Assembly (NCBI RefSeq): GCF_023715565.1
Contig: NZ_JAMBOJ010000006.1
Span: 51,306 to 115,305, forward strand
DNA length: 64,000 nucleotides
Direction: 5' to 3'
DNA from: Cytobacillus firmus
GTDB taxonomy: Bacteria > Bacillota > Bacilli > Bacillales > Cytobacillaceae
Shown here: positions 8,240-15,381 of the stretch, one piece after another
Layout of the letters: each line of letters starts with the position of its first letter
Numbering within the stretch: position 1 is the first letter of the stretch
Program-made: the position numbers and the translations under genes
The notes under the pieces: generated by a model
The model's database searches: none
Told to the model about the DNA's origin: nothing
Seen by the model: the letters and a program-made list of their open reading frames with translations, nothing else

Positions 8240-9392
8240 TGTCAACAACCTCCTTTTCAGTTACTGAAGTGTTATATTTTTTAAATGAATAATATTTGTC
8301 AGTTTTCTTTACTATATATGGATATTCCTTCCCACTTTCAATGTGAATTAATCCAACATTAAAAATGTCTCCGTTCTCCCACATTAACCTAATAAATTCT
8401 CCAGCTTCAGCATGACCTAGTGCTTTTCCTCTGGTGTTTGCTTTAAATTGAGTTGCACCTCTGTCCGCTTGCTGTAGAAAAATATTAAAGGATAGATCTT
8501 TTTCTATTCGTTTATGAATAACAATTAATTCACTCTCATATAAACTTTCTAATCCTCTTTCTAATCTAAGAAGAGTATCTTCACGTTTTAGTGTTGGATC
8601 AAATTCTTGCAGAGTCAATAGTAATTCTGAAATTAACGATTCACTAAAATTTTCCTTTTTATCTTCTATTATAGGATTATTATGATAAAAATATTCCTCG
8701 GATATTTTAGCCAACGCACTTACAATCCATTCAGGTTCTTTTAGTGTGAATTTGAGAATGTTTTCAGTAAAATAATGTAAAATAATCCAAGTAACTTCAT
8801 CAATTTCTCTTTTTCTAATTTCTCCATAAATAGACGCAAGCCCTTGAGTTGGATGCATTAATAATATTATGGATCTTAAATCAAAATCAACAATAAAGTA
8901 AGCTAGATAAACATGTTTCCTTAATTCGTACTGCCCACTTTCCACTCGCTTAACCTGGACTTGAGCAGGAGCTGCTATGGTAAAAATCAACTGATTTTTC
9001 TGCCCATCCTTTTTTACATCAACTAATTTTATTTCGTTTAGATGATCCTTATTTATATCATATAAGGGTGTTATTTTCTCCTTTGTTTTTGTATACATTT
9101 TATCCAGATCTTCTATTTTGTTTAAGCACTTCTCTTCTATAGGTTCATATACAAAAAAAGTATTATTACCCTCTAGGTGGACATGGGATAACCACTGTAA
9201 AAAATCTGGAAAAGGTATAGTTTCCATCATTAACCCATGTATTATATTCTCTCTAAAAACAGCATTAGATCTCCCTCTAATTACGCCAAAGTCTTTATGC
9301 AAGTAATTTAACCTGTGTCCATCAGCCTGATCAAGATAATAATTTACGTTTTCTTGTTGTATATCGGTTAATTCATTATAACTTTTTAGCAT
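8136..9392 (-). CDS. Large unknown protein, first gene of the nuclease operon
   Basis: A 418-residue soluble protein that I do not recognise. The start is ATG 9392 with GGGGGAG 5 bp upstream; a longer reading to 9497 lacks a ribosome site. The N-terminal 100 residues contain DFGVIRGRSNAVFRENIIHGLM and a Trp/Phe-rich patch. The middle (QLIFTIAAPAQVQVKRVE, then YLAYFIVDFDLRSIILLMHP) alternates like beta strands. Residues ~190-330 are mostly helical with charged heptads. The C-terminal ~90 residues form a beta-rich end (NVGLIHIESGKEYPYIVKK). No nuclease, ATPase, helicase or methylase motif is seen. Operon position suggests a recognition or regulatory partner of the Mrr-like nuclease. Confidence 0.7.
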   Translation of the reverse strand: MLKSYNELTDIQQENVNYYLDQADGHRLNYLHKDFGVIRGRSNAVFRENIIHGLMMETIPFPDFLQWLSHVHLEGNNTFFVYEPIEEKCLNKIEDLDKMYTKTKEKITPLYDINKDHLNEIKLVDVKKDGQKNQLIFTIAAPAQVQVKRVESGQYELRKHVYLAYFIVDFDLRSIILLMHPTQGLASIYGEIRKREIDEVTWIILHYFTENILKFTLKEPEWIVSALAKISEEYFYHNNPIIEDKKENFSESLISELLLTLQEFDPTLKREDTLLRLERGLESLYESELIVIHKRIEKDLSFNIFLQQADRGATQFKANTRGKALGHAEAGEFIRLMWENGDIFNVGLIHIESGKEYPYIVKKTDKYYSFKKYNTSVTEKEVVDNVLRKLNEYKQNVETPTDFSGVEEIGYRTNDSQA

Positions 9393-9787
9393 ATTTTCTC
9401 CCCCATAAGCGTACTTCCCTTTACAACATTTTACATTAAACTCCACCTTTTTCCTATAAGGATTACTTATAAAAATATAAATCCCCTTAGATTTCATTGT
9501 GCTTAAAGTCCCGAAGTCTCTAGTTCGGTGTTACCAGTTAATATTTTCATTTTACCTTTTCAGAATGTAAAGTACCCTCCTACCTATCAGGAACGATAAT
9601 CTTTAATTCAACTTCCTCATTCTTCTTTTTTCTGATAAAAGATTAACTATTCCAAGAATATTTACGTAGAATTATTGCGTAGAATTATAATTCTGTGTTA
9701 TATTTCAATTACAAACTTAAGGAAACGGTACTTATTTACTTTATTATCAGCCTTATTTTTTTGCGTAGAATTATTTAAGGAGGGATT
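9393..9787. promoter_or_regulatory. Divergent control region with three CGTAGAATTAT repeats
   Basis: This 395-bp space separates the minus-strand nuclease operon from the plus-strand recombinase. CGTAGAATTAT occurs exactly at 9665-9675, 9678-9688 and 9764-9774. AGAATTATAATTCT at 9681-9694 is a perfect 14-bp palindrome overlapping the second copy. A promoter-like TTGCGT (9676-9681), 17 bp, TATATT (9699-9704) has its -35 inside the repeats. The third copy lies 3 bp before the AGGAGG of the recombinase. This looks like an operator for autoregulation, or a binding site of the recombinase itself. Nothing coding is seen. Confidence 0.5.
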
Positions 9788-10609
9788 ATGGTGATTGATA
9801 AATTTGTTTCTGAAGGTCTGAAGGGAAAGTCAGCAGCTACAGTTAGAACTTATACTCATGCATTAAAGCAGTTTGAACAATGGCTAGGCGAAGTAGGAAC
9901 TAACCTCAATGAGTATTCTAGATCAGATGTGCAGCAATACATTGATTATTTAAAGAAAAGGAAGCAGTCAGCAGCTACAGTTAATAAAGTCTGGAACGCT
10001 ATCAAAAAGTTCAGCAAGTGGAATAAGAAAGCAGATACAATTGAGGAAATTAACGTTATTAAGCAGCAAGATATAAAGCATGAAGCACCAAGTAGCCTTA
10101 GCCAGAGAGAACGCATGAGGCTAATAAGGGAGGTTGACCGGCTAGGTAATAAGCGTGATATAGCTATTATTACTACCCTTCTTAATACCGGCCTTAGGGT
10201 ATCAGAATTGACTAGCTTAGATAAATCGGACATTGAGCTTTCCGAGCGTAAAGGATCGCTAAGAGTTGTTGGGAAAGGAAACAAGCAAAGAACCATTCCG
10301 TTGAACAATGAGACGAGAAGAGCGATTAACAACTATTTAAATGAGCGATCAAGCAACGATGATAAGGCATTGTTCTTAAGCAATCGAGGCGAAAGGATTA
10401 GCGTTAGAAGTGTTCAGCATCTTGTTAATAAGTTTGGCTTTAATGTTCATCAATTAAGGCATACATTCATAACTGATCTGGTACGCTCTGGTAAGGATAT
10501 AGCTCTTATACAATCTCTTACAGGACATAGCTCCGCAGATATGATATTAAGGTATTCAGCGCCTTCTGAAGATGATAAGCAAGCAGCAGTTGAAGATTTA
10601 TATAAATAG
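9788..10609 (+). CDS. XerC/D-like tyrosine recombinase
   Basis: A 273-residue recombinase. Residues 1-85 are a core-binding (SAM-like) domain (VRTYTHALKQFEQWL). The catalytic domain has all expected residues: R137 (TGLRVSELTSLD), K163 (VGKGNKQRTIPL), H221xxR224 (VHQLRHTFITDL), H247 (TGHSS) and nucleophile Y256 (ILRYS). ATG 9788 has AAGGAGGG upstream. It differs from the integrase beside attR: shorter, without the extra N-terminal arm domain, and placed in the middle of the element. Probable roles are resolution of element multimers or switching of an internal site; it could also be a leftover integrase. It begins the rightward gene block. Confidence 0.88.
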   Translation: MVIDKFVSEGLKGKSAATVRTYTHALKQFEQWLGEVGTNLNEYSRSDVQQYIDYLKKRKQSAATVNKVWNAIKKFSKWNKKADTIEEINVIKQQDIKHEAPSSLSQRERMRLIREVDRLGNKRDIAIITTLLNTGLRVSELTSLDKSDIELSERKGSLRVVGKGNKQRTIPLNNETRRAINNYLNERSSNDDKALFLSNRGERISVRSVQHLVNKFGFNVHQLRHTFITDLVRSGKDIALIQSLTGHSSADMILRYSAPSEDDKQAAVEDLYK

Positions 10610-11264
10610 CAGTAAACGGGAATCGATCGAGCTGGCCGGTTCTTTTTTGTGCTGAAATTTCAATGTGTATGAGGAGAGTCCAAAATTGGACTGTCAATTA
10701 TTCGGTTTCTACTTATTTATTTCCGGTATATTTCCCATGTCGTTTCTTACCTTTTAACAGAACGCGCGCGGTGGTGTCCCCTGTCTCTGCTCCTCTCGGA
10801 ACCCTTCCTCCCATTCTCTCTATTGAATTTTATTTATCTAATCGTAAAAATTAGCGCGAAAAAAGTACGATCAATCGGTATTAATGTACTTAGATGAAAG
10901 GTTATCAGTCCTTTCATTAGACTTGTTCAAAGTCAAGTTTCCTTCTTAGATAGGCTATTTCTGAAGGCCAAAAAATTAACCGGCTTCCTACACTTCAGAT
11001 TTAGCCTCTTTTTTTACAAATAGAAATCCACCTTCCGAATCATCCAGAACCGGATAATTCATTTTCAACACTGTTTTATCAATTCTGTCCCTAAACAAAA
11101 ATGATTCTCCGAACACCTTCCGAAACACTCGAAACCATCGAAATTGGAGCATCGAAAGAGCCTCGAAAGCTGCCTTCGAGTAAACGAGCAGCAATAAACA
11201 TCAATTCTTACATAATTAAAAGTCAATCAAAACGTTAACAGCCTTAGAAAGGAGTTTGAATTCA
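10610..11264. other. Gene-free region with TCGAAA repeats before the candidate rep gene
   Basis: About 655 bp without a believable gene; the open frames here lack ribosome sites. GTCCAAAATTGGAC at 10678-10691 is a 14-bp palindrome, and 10690-10850 is pyrimidine-rich. Between 11120 and 11181 six TCGAAA-like hexamers occur (CCGAAA 11120, TCGAAA 11129, 11138, 11152 and 11163, TTCGAG 11176), loosely 9-14 bp apart. Irregular iterons directly upstream of a tandem winged-helix protein suggest a replication origin or an operator. Confidence 0.4.
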
Positions 11265-12131
11265 TTGAATGACAAAAGAAAGGTTCTTAAAGAAAGAGAT
11301 AGGCCAGAAAGTCTTGTACCACTTCAAGGAACAAAAGGTGTAGCTGTTGATCCGGATACTGGCTACACATACAAATATGTAAGTGAAATTGATATTGAAC
11401 GAAAAAAGAAATTCGCAAGAATAGGCAGTAACCGCAAGCAAAACAAATTCACAAATACGAACATGGACGAGATTGATTACATTTGCCAGAGCTTAACGAA
11501 TACTCAAATAGGATTACTTATGATCCTACAATGTTATATCGACTATGACGGAAAGCTGGTTCATAGTCAGAAAGATAAAACACCATTAAAGACTAGCGAC
11601 TTTTTAAAGATATTAGGATTGGTTGGAAAGGAATCAACTTTTAAAAAATTCAGGAAAGATTGTTTGGAAAAAGGGATTTTGATTTATAAGGGCGAGGAAA
11701 AAACGTACTCCATTAATCAAAAATACGTTTTCAAAGGAGCGTTTAAAGGGATGGAAGTGGTTTCAATGGTAACAAAGGAAATTAAAGAAATAAGCAAAGT
11801 ATTAAAGCCTACTGATTTAGCGATATTATTCAAGCTCCAAAAGTATGTACACATAAATTCTATGGCTCTGGTAAGGAATCCTGATGAAACAAATATAGAT
11901 AAGATTGAAACTTTAAAAGCAATTGATTTAGTGGAAATTTTGGGAGTATCACAAAACTATATCTATAGTCGTTTACCTAAATTAACATACAATGGTCAGG
12001 CCTTAATTGCTCAAGTTAAAGCAGGAAGAAAGAAAAGTTATATGTTAAACCCTAATGCATTCTTTCGAGGTGATTTTGCAAAAGTTCAAGAAAAAATTGC
12101 TCATCCTAATGGAGTTTTCTTTAATGCTTGA
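11265..12131 (+). CDS. Tandem winged-helix protein, candidate replication initiator
   Basis: A 288-residue basic protein with two related halves. Residues ~75-160 and ~175-275 each read as a winged helix and each ends in a similar tail (YSINQKYVFKGAF and YMLNPNAFFRGDF). Two-winged-helix proteins of this size are typical of theta-plasmid replication initiators (Rep_1/Rep_3 style), but I cannot name the family. The start is TTG 11265, 10 bp after AAAGGAG; the TTG at 11256 lies right on that site. Repeat-rich gene-free DNA on both sides strengthens the replication idea. A transcription regulator is the main alternative. Confidence 0.5.
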   Translation: MNDKRKVLKERDRPESLVPLQGTKGVAVDPDTGYTYKYVSEIDIERKKKFARIGSNRKQNKFTNTNMDEIDYICQSLTNTQIGLLMILQCYIDYDGKLVHSQKDKTPLKTSDFLKILGLVGKESTFKKFRKDCLEKGILIYKGEEKTYSINQKYVFKGAFKGMEVVSMVTKEIKEISKVLKPTDLAILFKLQKYVHINSMALVRNPDETNIDKIETLKAIDLVEILGVSQNYIYSRLPKLTYNGQALIAQVKAGRKKSYMLNPNAFFRGDFAKVQEKIAHPNGVFFNA

Positions 12132-12497
12132 TTAAAAAACTACACTCATATGTCCTTTTGTTGCTCATAGCTACACTCATATGTCCATTCTAAAATAGGG
12201 GTTAAACTTAGAGCAACAAGGGATTGAGTCACTTTTTGAGTGTAGATTTATTCTATTCATTATTAAGTACCGGAAAGTTTTATTAACACAAGTTGAATAG
12301 TACCGAAGGTAATTAATGTATTTAATATGAAGAATGATTTTTATGGGAAACTTTGCGTTTTTCAAAGTTGACCTACCCTCTGTAGAGTAACGGAAAATTG
12401 AATAAGTACAAGTTGACATATAGACGGCTTCGGCAGCCGGCCAGCAGCTCAATAAAAGCGCTGCAACTTCAAATTAAAATTAATAGGAGGAATTGAA
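12132..12497. repeat. Repeat cluster after the candidate rep gene
   Basis: CTACACTCATATGTCC occurs exactly twice (12140-12155 and 12171-12186, 31 bp apart). Nested inverted repeats follow: TTGTTGCTC (12158-12166) with GAGCAACAA (12211-12219), and CTACACTC (12171-12178) with GAGTGTAG (12238-12245). A second direct-repeat family of about 35 bp, with core CGGAAA and ending ACAAGTTGA, lies at 12266-12299 and 12386-12420. Nothing coding is supported. It could be an origin, a partition site or a regulatory RNA. Confidence 0.6.
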
Positions 12498-12779
12498 ATG
12501 ACGCAATTAAAAAAGAACATTTATTACAATCGTAACGACTTTTTAAAGCACGTAAGCACTATTGTATTGGGAAGATTCGCCTTTAACGGATCCACAGCAG
12601 TTTCCTTTCTTGAAGTTGCTGCTTATCTTGGCGTAAGTCCTGATTCTCTCCGAATGAGGAAAAAGGATTCTAAAACAATGTCCATGTTAGAAACAGCCGG
12701 CATTCGAGTTAAGAAGATAAAAGGTATTAACCATTTTTCTTTAGCGACTGAAGAAGAAGATAAGACTTTAGTAATTTAA
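12498..12779 (+). CDS. Small helix-turn-helix-like protein
   Basis: A 93-residue basic protein. Residues 38-60 (FLEVAAYLGVSPDSLRMRKK) read as a helix-turn-helix of the excisionase/MerR-like type, and the C-terminus is a short acidic tail. GGAGG lies 7 bp before the ATG. It follows the repeat cluster, so it may bind it. It could be the element's excisionase, since no other candidate is evident, but this is only size and fold reasoning. Confidence 0.55.
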   Translation: MTQLKKNIYYNRNDFLKHVSTIVLGRFAFNGSTAVSFLEVAAYLGVSPDSLRMRKKDSKTMSMLETAGIRVKKIKGINHFSLATEEEDKTLVI

Positions 12780-12832
12780 GTAACGGATGCCTTTCCAGAG
12801 AATAAGGGTTAGAAAAAAGTTAAGGAATGGAT

Positions 12833-12919
12833 ATGTTCATTTCCTCACCCCTTCCCTACCTTTTTCTTTGGCTAGGGCAAACACGTCTTACTATAAATGA
12901 ATGGAGGTTACCACAATGA
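12833..12919 (+). CDS. Possible 28-codon leader peptide
   Basis: ATG at 12833 has AAGGA 6 bp upstream. It encodes a hydrophobic 28-residue peptide (MFISSPLPYLFLWLGQ...) whose TGA overlaps the ATG of the next gene as ATGA. This arrangement fits a coupled leader peptide, but the frame is short and may be chance. Confidence 0.25.
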   Translation: MFISSPLPYLFLWLGQTRLTINEWRLPQ

Positions 12920-13146
12920 AACAAAACAAAGGCAACGTTAATCGAAACAAACCAAAAAGACAGATGGATTGGATTAATAAATCTAAACAGCCAGTTAAAA
13001 CGTTCTATGCCATTGTTAAACGAGGCAAATCAGAACGAGTATTCACATATAAATCGTATTCACGGATCAAAGCAAAAAACCATCTCGATAAAGTAACAAA
13101 GAAACACGACTATATAATAACTTACTTTGGAGTCCTGGGTACATGA
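12916..13146 (+). CDS. Small very basic protein
   Basis: A 76-residue protein rich in Lys, Arg and Asn (MKQNKGNVNRNKPKRQ at the start), with a C-terminal half that may fold as beta-alpha (FYAIVKRGKSERVFTYKSYS). Nucleic-acid binding is a fair guess; no family is recognised. The ATG at 12916 is chosen because GGAGG lies 8 bp upstream, while the ATG at 12901 overlaps that site. Its stop overlaps the next start as ATGA. Confidence 0.6.
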   Translation: MKQNKGNVNRNKPKRQMDWINKSKQPVKTFYAIVKRGKSERVFTYKSYSRIKAKNHLDKVTKKHDYIITYFGVLGT

Positions 13147-13562
13147 GAAGGCGAAAAAGCACATTGCAGACATTCAGAGATGATCTAAAGAAAATAGTCG
13201 AATATGACGGTTCAACCATTCAGTTCGAATACGTTGATAGGGTTTGTAAAGTATATAACGAGATATATGAAGTCTGTGAGGAATATGAAGATACAACAGT
13301 AAAGGTAGGCATTCGAGGAATTGGCAAGGTAATTAAAACAAATGACGAAATTGTGGAATATGAATGGGGAAAGGTTGAGCAAGGGCAGGTTTTAATCAGA
13401 TTCCCTTTCGATGCTGATCTTTCTCAATTCGAAGGTAAGACTAATTTACGTTTTTACTTCCTTGGCCGCAAATGGCAAATAGACAGCCCACTTAACGCTG
13501 CAAGCTATCACAATGACGAGATATATGCAAAGTATATTAAAGGCATCAAAGCCCTAGATTAA
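13143..13562 (+). CDS. Unknown small protein
   Basis: A 139-residue protein with no recognised family. It overlaps the preceding gene by 4 bp (ATGA), so the two are coupled. Residues 20-75 are strongly acidic (EYDGSTIQFEYVDRVCKVYNE, YEVCEEYEDTT), and the C-terminal half has aromatic beta-like segments (LRFYFLGRKWQID). No signal peptide or membrane segment. A GCCGG/CCGGC hairpin at 13609-13632 may end this transcript. Confidence 0.6.
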   Translation: MRRRKSTLQTFRDDLKKIVEYDGSTIQFEYVDRVCKVYNEIYEVCEEYEDTTVKVGIRGIGKVIKTNDEIVEYEWGKVEQGQVLIRFPFDADLSQFEGKTNLRFYFLGRKWQIDSPLNAASYHNDEIYAKYIKGIKALD

Positions 13563-13751
13563 TTCATTGTGGCGCTATAAAAGGCGTTTAACAATGTTCA
13601 TATAAATTGCCGGTCATAAAAACGCGGCCGGCTTTGTTATTCCTTCTACTGTTTTTAAATTTTTCGTTTTATTTGTAGATTAACGAGAAATAATTCTTAC
13701 ATTTTCGTATTTATGGTAATAGAAAGCTAAATAGAACGGAGGAAAAGGAAT

Positions 13752-14369
13752 ATGAGCTATTTAGACGGAATCGAGAAGCTTGATAATTACGAAACAAGTT
13801 CGAAGGATGATTATGTGCTTCTTACATTGATATTAATAACTCTCGATTACCCCAATGGCAACGGAGCTATTTTCACAAAGGAAGAGATTTTAAAGGCAAA
13901 GGATACAATTATTGATACTCCTTTGATTATCATACCAGATATTTTAGACACGCCAACAAACCATTCTAACAGCTTCCCTAAGCTCGATAAGAAGGCGGTA
14001 ATAGTAGGACATCATATAGCTTCAAGAATCATCCAAAAAGATGGCCTTGAGCATCTGGAAGTAACCGCGAAACTCTATAAGTCACGCTATCCGGAATTAG
14101 TAGCTTCTCTGCAACAACTTCATTTAACCGGCCAACTTTTTTGCAGCATGGAATGTTCATATGGATCTGAAGAACAAACGACTAATGGCCGAATTCTTAA
14201 AGGAATAAAATTCATCGGTAACGCTCTAGTCACTGATCCGGCCGGCCAATATTCTAAATCGTTAACTTGGGAAGCCGCAAAGAAGGAAGCTGAGAAATTA
14301 GATTGGCTACAAATTGCATCGGTTGAAAACACCAATAACTGGCTTGAAGGAATTGAGAATCTCGACTAA
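13752..14369 (+). CDS. Phage head-protease-like protein with terminal WLEGIExLD peptides
   Basis: A 205-residue protein. The body resembles phage prohead serine proteases of the XkdF/jumbo-phage kind: YPNGNGAIFTKEEIL, then TPLIIIPDI, a GHHIASRI segment with candidate catalytic His 87/88, the LEVTAKLYKSRYPELVASL helix, LFCSMEC with candidate Ser132, and FIGNALVTDPAG. No capsid, portal or scaffold gene is present, so if functional it may act on a helper phage. The nonapeptide YLDGIEKLD is at residues 3-11 and WLEGIENLD forms the exact C-terminus (197-205). The next protein carries two more. CGGAGG precedes the ATG. It starts an operon of three genes. Confidence 0.55.
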   Translation: MSYLDGIEKLDNYETSSKDDYVLLTLILITLDYPNGNGAIFTKEEILKAKDTIIDTPLIIIPDILDTPTNHSNSFPKLDKKAVIVGHHIASRIIQKDGLEHLEVTAKLYKSRYPELVASLQQLHLTGQLFCSMECSYGSEEQTTNGRILKGIKFIGNALVTDPAGQYSKSLTWEAAKKEAEKLDWLQIASVENTNNWLEGIENLD

Positions 14370-14387
14370 TTAAGGAGGAAACGGAAC

Positions 14388-14699
14388 ATGCAAAATAATA
14401 AAAATTGGTTAGAAGGTATTGAGCAGCTAGACAATGAAAAGGAATATGCATCTAATGAAAATGATCTAAGTTGGTTAGCTGCCGAAAAAGAAACACCTAG
14501 TTTCCTTGAAGGCATTGAGCTACTTGAAACCGCAAATTCACGATTATTAAAGCATTTTATTGAAAAAGGCATATTAGAAATTCTTAAGAAGAAAGCAGCA
14601 AATAAACCTTTGAACCAGCCAGAAATGAACATTTTAAATGAGTTTCGACAAATTTTTCCTGATACGACCATTGATGAATTAGAAAAGGAAGGTAAATAA
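14388..14699 (+). CDS. Small acidic protein with two WLEGIExLD motifs
   Basis: A 103-residue protein, 18 bp after the protease-like gene. Residues 7-15 are WLEGIEQLD and residues 39-47 FLEGIELLE; a weaker relative (WLAAEKE) lies at 29-35. The first 50 residues are probably disordered apart from these short helices. Residues 48-103 form helices ending in an acidic tail (TTIDELEKEGK). Codons differ between the copies, so the peptide rather than the DNA is conserved. It could be a scaffold, adaptor or substrate of the protease-like protein. AAGGAGG precedes the ATG. Confidence 0.65.
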   Translation: MQNNKNWLEGIEQLDNEKEYASNENDLSWLAAEKETPSFLEGIELLETANSRLLKHFIEKGILEILKKKAANKPLNQPEMNILNEFRQIFPDTTIDELEKEGK

Positions 14700-14700
14700 T

Positions 14701-15204
14701 ATGTTAATTAACGACAAACCCTTAACTGACAATCAAATTATAAAAGAATTCCTCGAACTTGTTAAAGAAAATGGTGAAGTTAAATTCAATATTAATGATC
14801 CGGTTCGTCTTTCTGATTACTGCATTAAAGAATTCACATATCAAAGAGTAAGCGGTAGTCACTTATATAAGATATTAGACCGCTATGAAACTGAATCGTA
14901 CCTTACAAAAGAAAACATATGTATCAAAAGAAACGGCGGCTATATAATTTTCTCTTATGTCTCTGGCAAGAAACAAACGGAAGAAAATATCATTAAGCAA
15001 TTTATCAAATTAGTGCAGAAGAGTAAGAAAATTACTCTAAACCCTTCGCATCCTAGTTCATCCCCTAAAGTCGCTAATCTGATGCAGGAAAACAACTTAT
15101 CTGACATCGACTTTGGTTATATGCTTAACGAATATAACGACTTGATCCGAAAAAATCTATTAGTTATCGAACGTGATAACATTCGAAGATTTTCTACATT
15201 ATAA
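14701..15204 (+). CDS. Tandem-repeat winged-helix-like protein
   Basis: A 167-residue protein made of two similar halves. Residues ~10-85 (NQIIKEFLELVKENGEVKF ... YLTKENICIKRNGGYIIFS) and ~95-167 (ENIIKQFIKLVQKSKKITL ... LLVIERDNIRRFSTL) align with the same order of helices and a terminal beta wing. This suggests an internally duplicated DNA-binding protein of unknown target. It begins 1 bp after the previous stop, with AAGGAAGG upstream, and ends the rightward operon before the terminator at 15211. Confidence 0.6.
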   Translation: MLINDKPLTDNQIIKEFLELVKENGEVKFNINDPVRLSDYCIKEFTYQRVSGSHLYKILDRYETESYLTKENICIKRNGGYIIFSYVSGKKQTEENIIKQFIKLVQKSKKITLNPSHPSSSPKVANLMQENNLSDIDFGYMLNEYNDLIRKNLLVIERDNIRRFSTL

Positions 15205-15210
15205 GTGCTG

Positions 15211-15243
15211 AAGGTGTCCTTTTATAAGGGCATCTTTTTATTT
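15211..15243 (+). terminator. Terminator of the rightward operon
   Basis: AAGGTGTCCT pairs with AGGGCATCTT over 10 bp (two G-U), loop TTTATA, then TTTTATTTT. It follows the stop at 15204. Confidence 0.75.
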
Positions 15244-15381
15244 TGTTTTCAACCTTATATACGAATACCCTTTTTTTGTATTTACCCACCTAACAAATTG
15301 TCTTAGAAATATGTCCTTTAAATCTTCTTCGCCTTTACCTACAAACTCGTGAGTAAATTTTCTCCGTTCCCACCTTGGCAT
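15238..15381 (-). CDS. Small basic protein (47 residues)
   Basis: ATG at 15381 has GTGGAGGG 8 bp upstream. It encodes a 47-residue basic protein beginning MPRWERRKFTHEFVGKGEED and ending RLKTK. It faces the rightward operon, and its end overlaps that operon's terminator. No family is recognised. The good ribosome site and sensible composition support it despite its length. Confidence 0.5.
   Translation of the reverse strand: MPRWERRKFTHEFVGKGEEDLKDIFLRQFVRWVNTKKGYSYIRLKTK

Noticed and set aside
7070..9392. Classic type II restriction-modification system
   Set aside because: No methyltransferase motif in any of the three genes; the only methyltransferase in the window (ytxK) is a conserved host gene.
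9665..9774. CRISPR array
   Set aside because: Only three 11-bp repeats with unequal spacing and no cas gene; better seen as operator sites.
10663..10854. 63-residue plus-strand frame downstream of the second recombinase
   Set aside because: No ribosome site, pyrimidine-rich low-complexity composition, unconvincing protein.
10988..11194. 68-residue minus-strand frame before the candidate rep gene
   Set aside because: TTG start without a ribosome site; much of its content is the translated TCGAAA repeats.
12177..12452. 91-residue minus-strand frame over the repeat cluster
   Set aside because: It covers direct and inverted repeats that explain the DNA better; no ribosome site.
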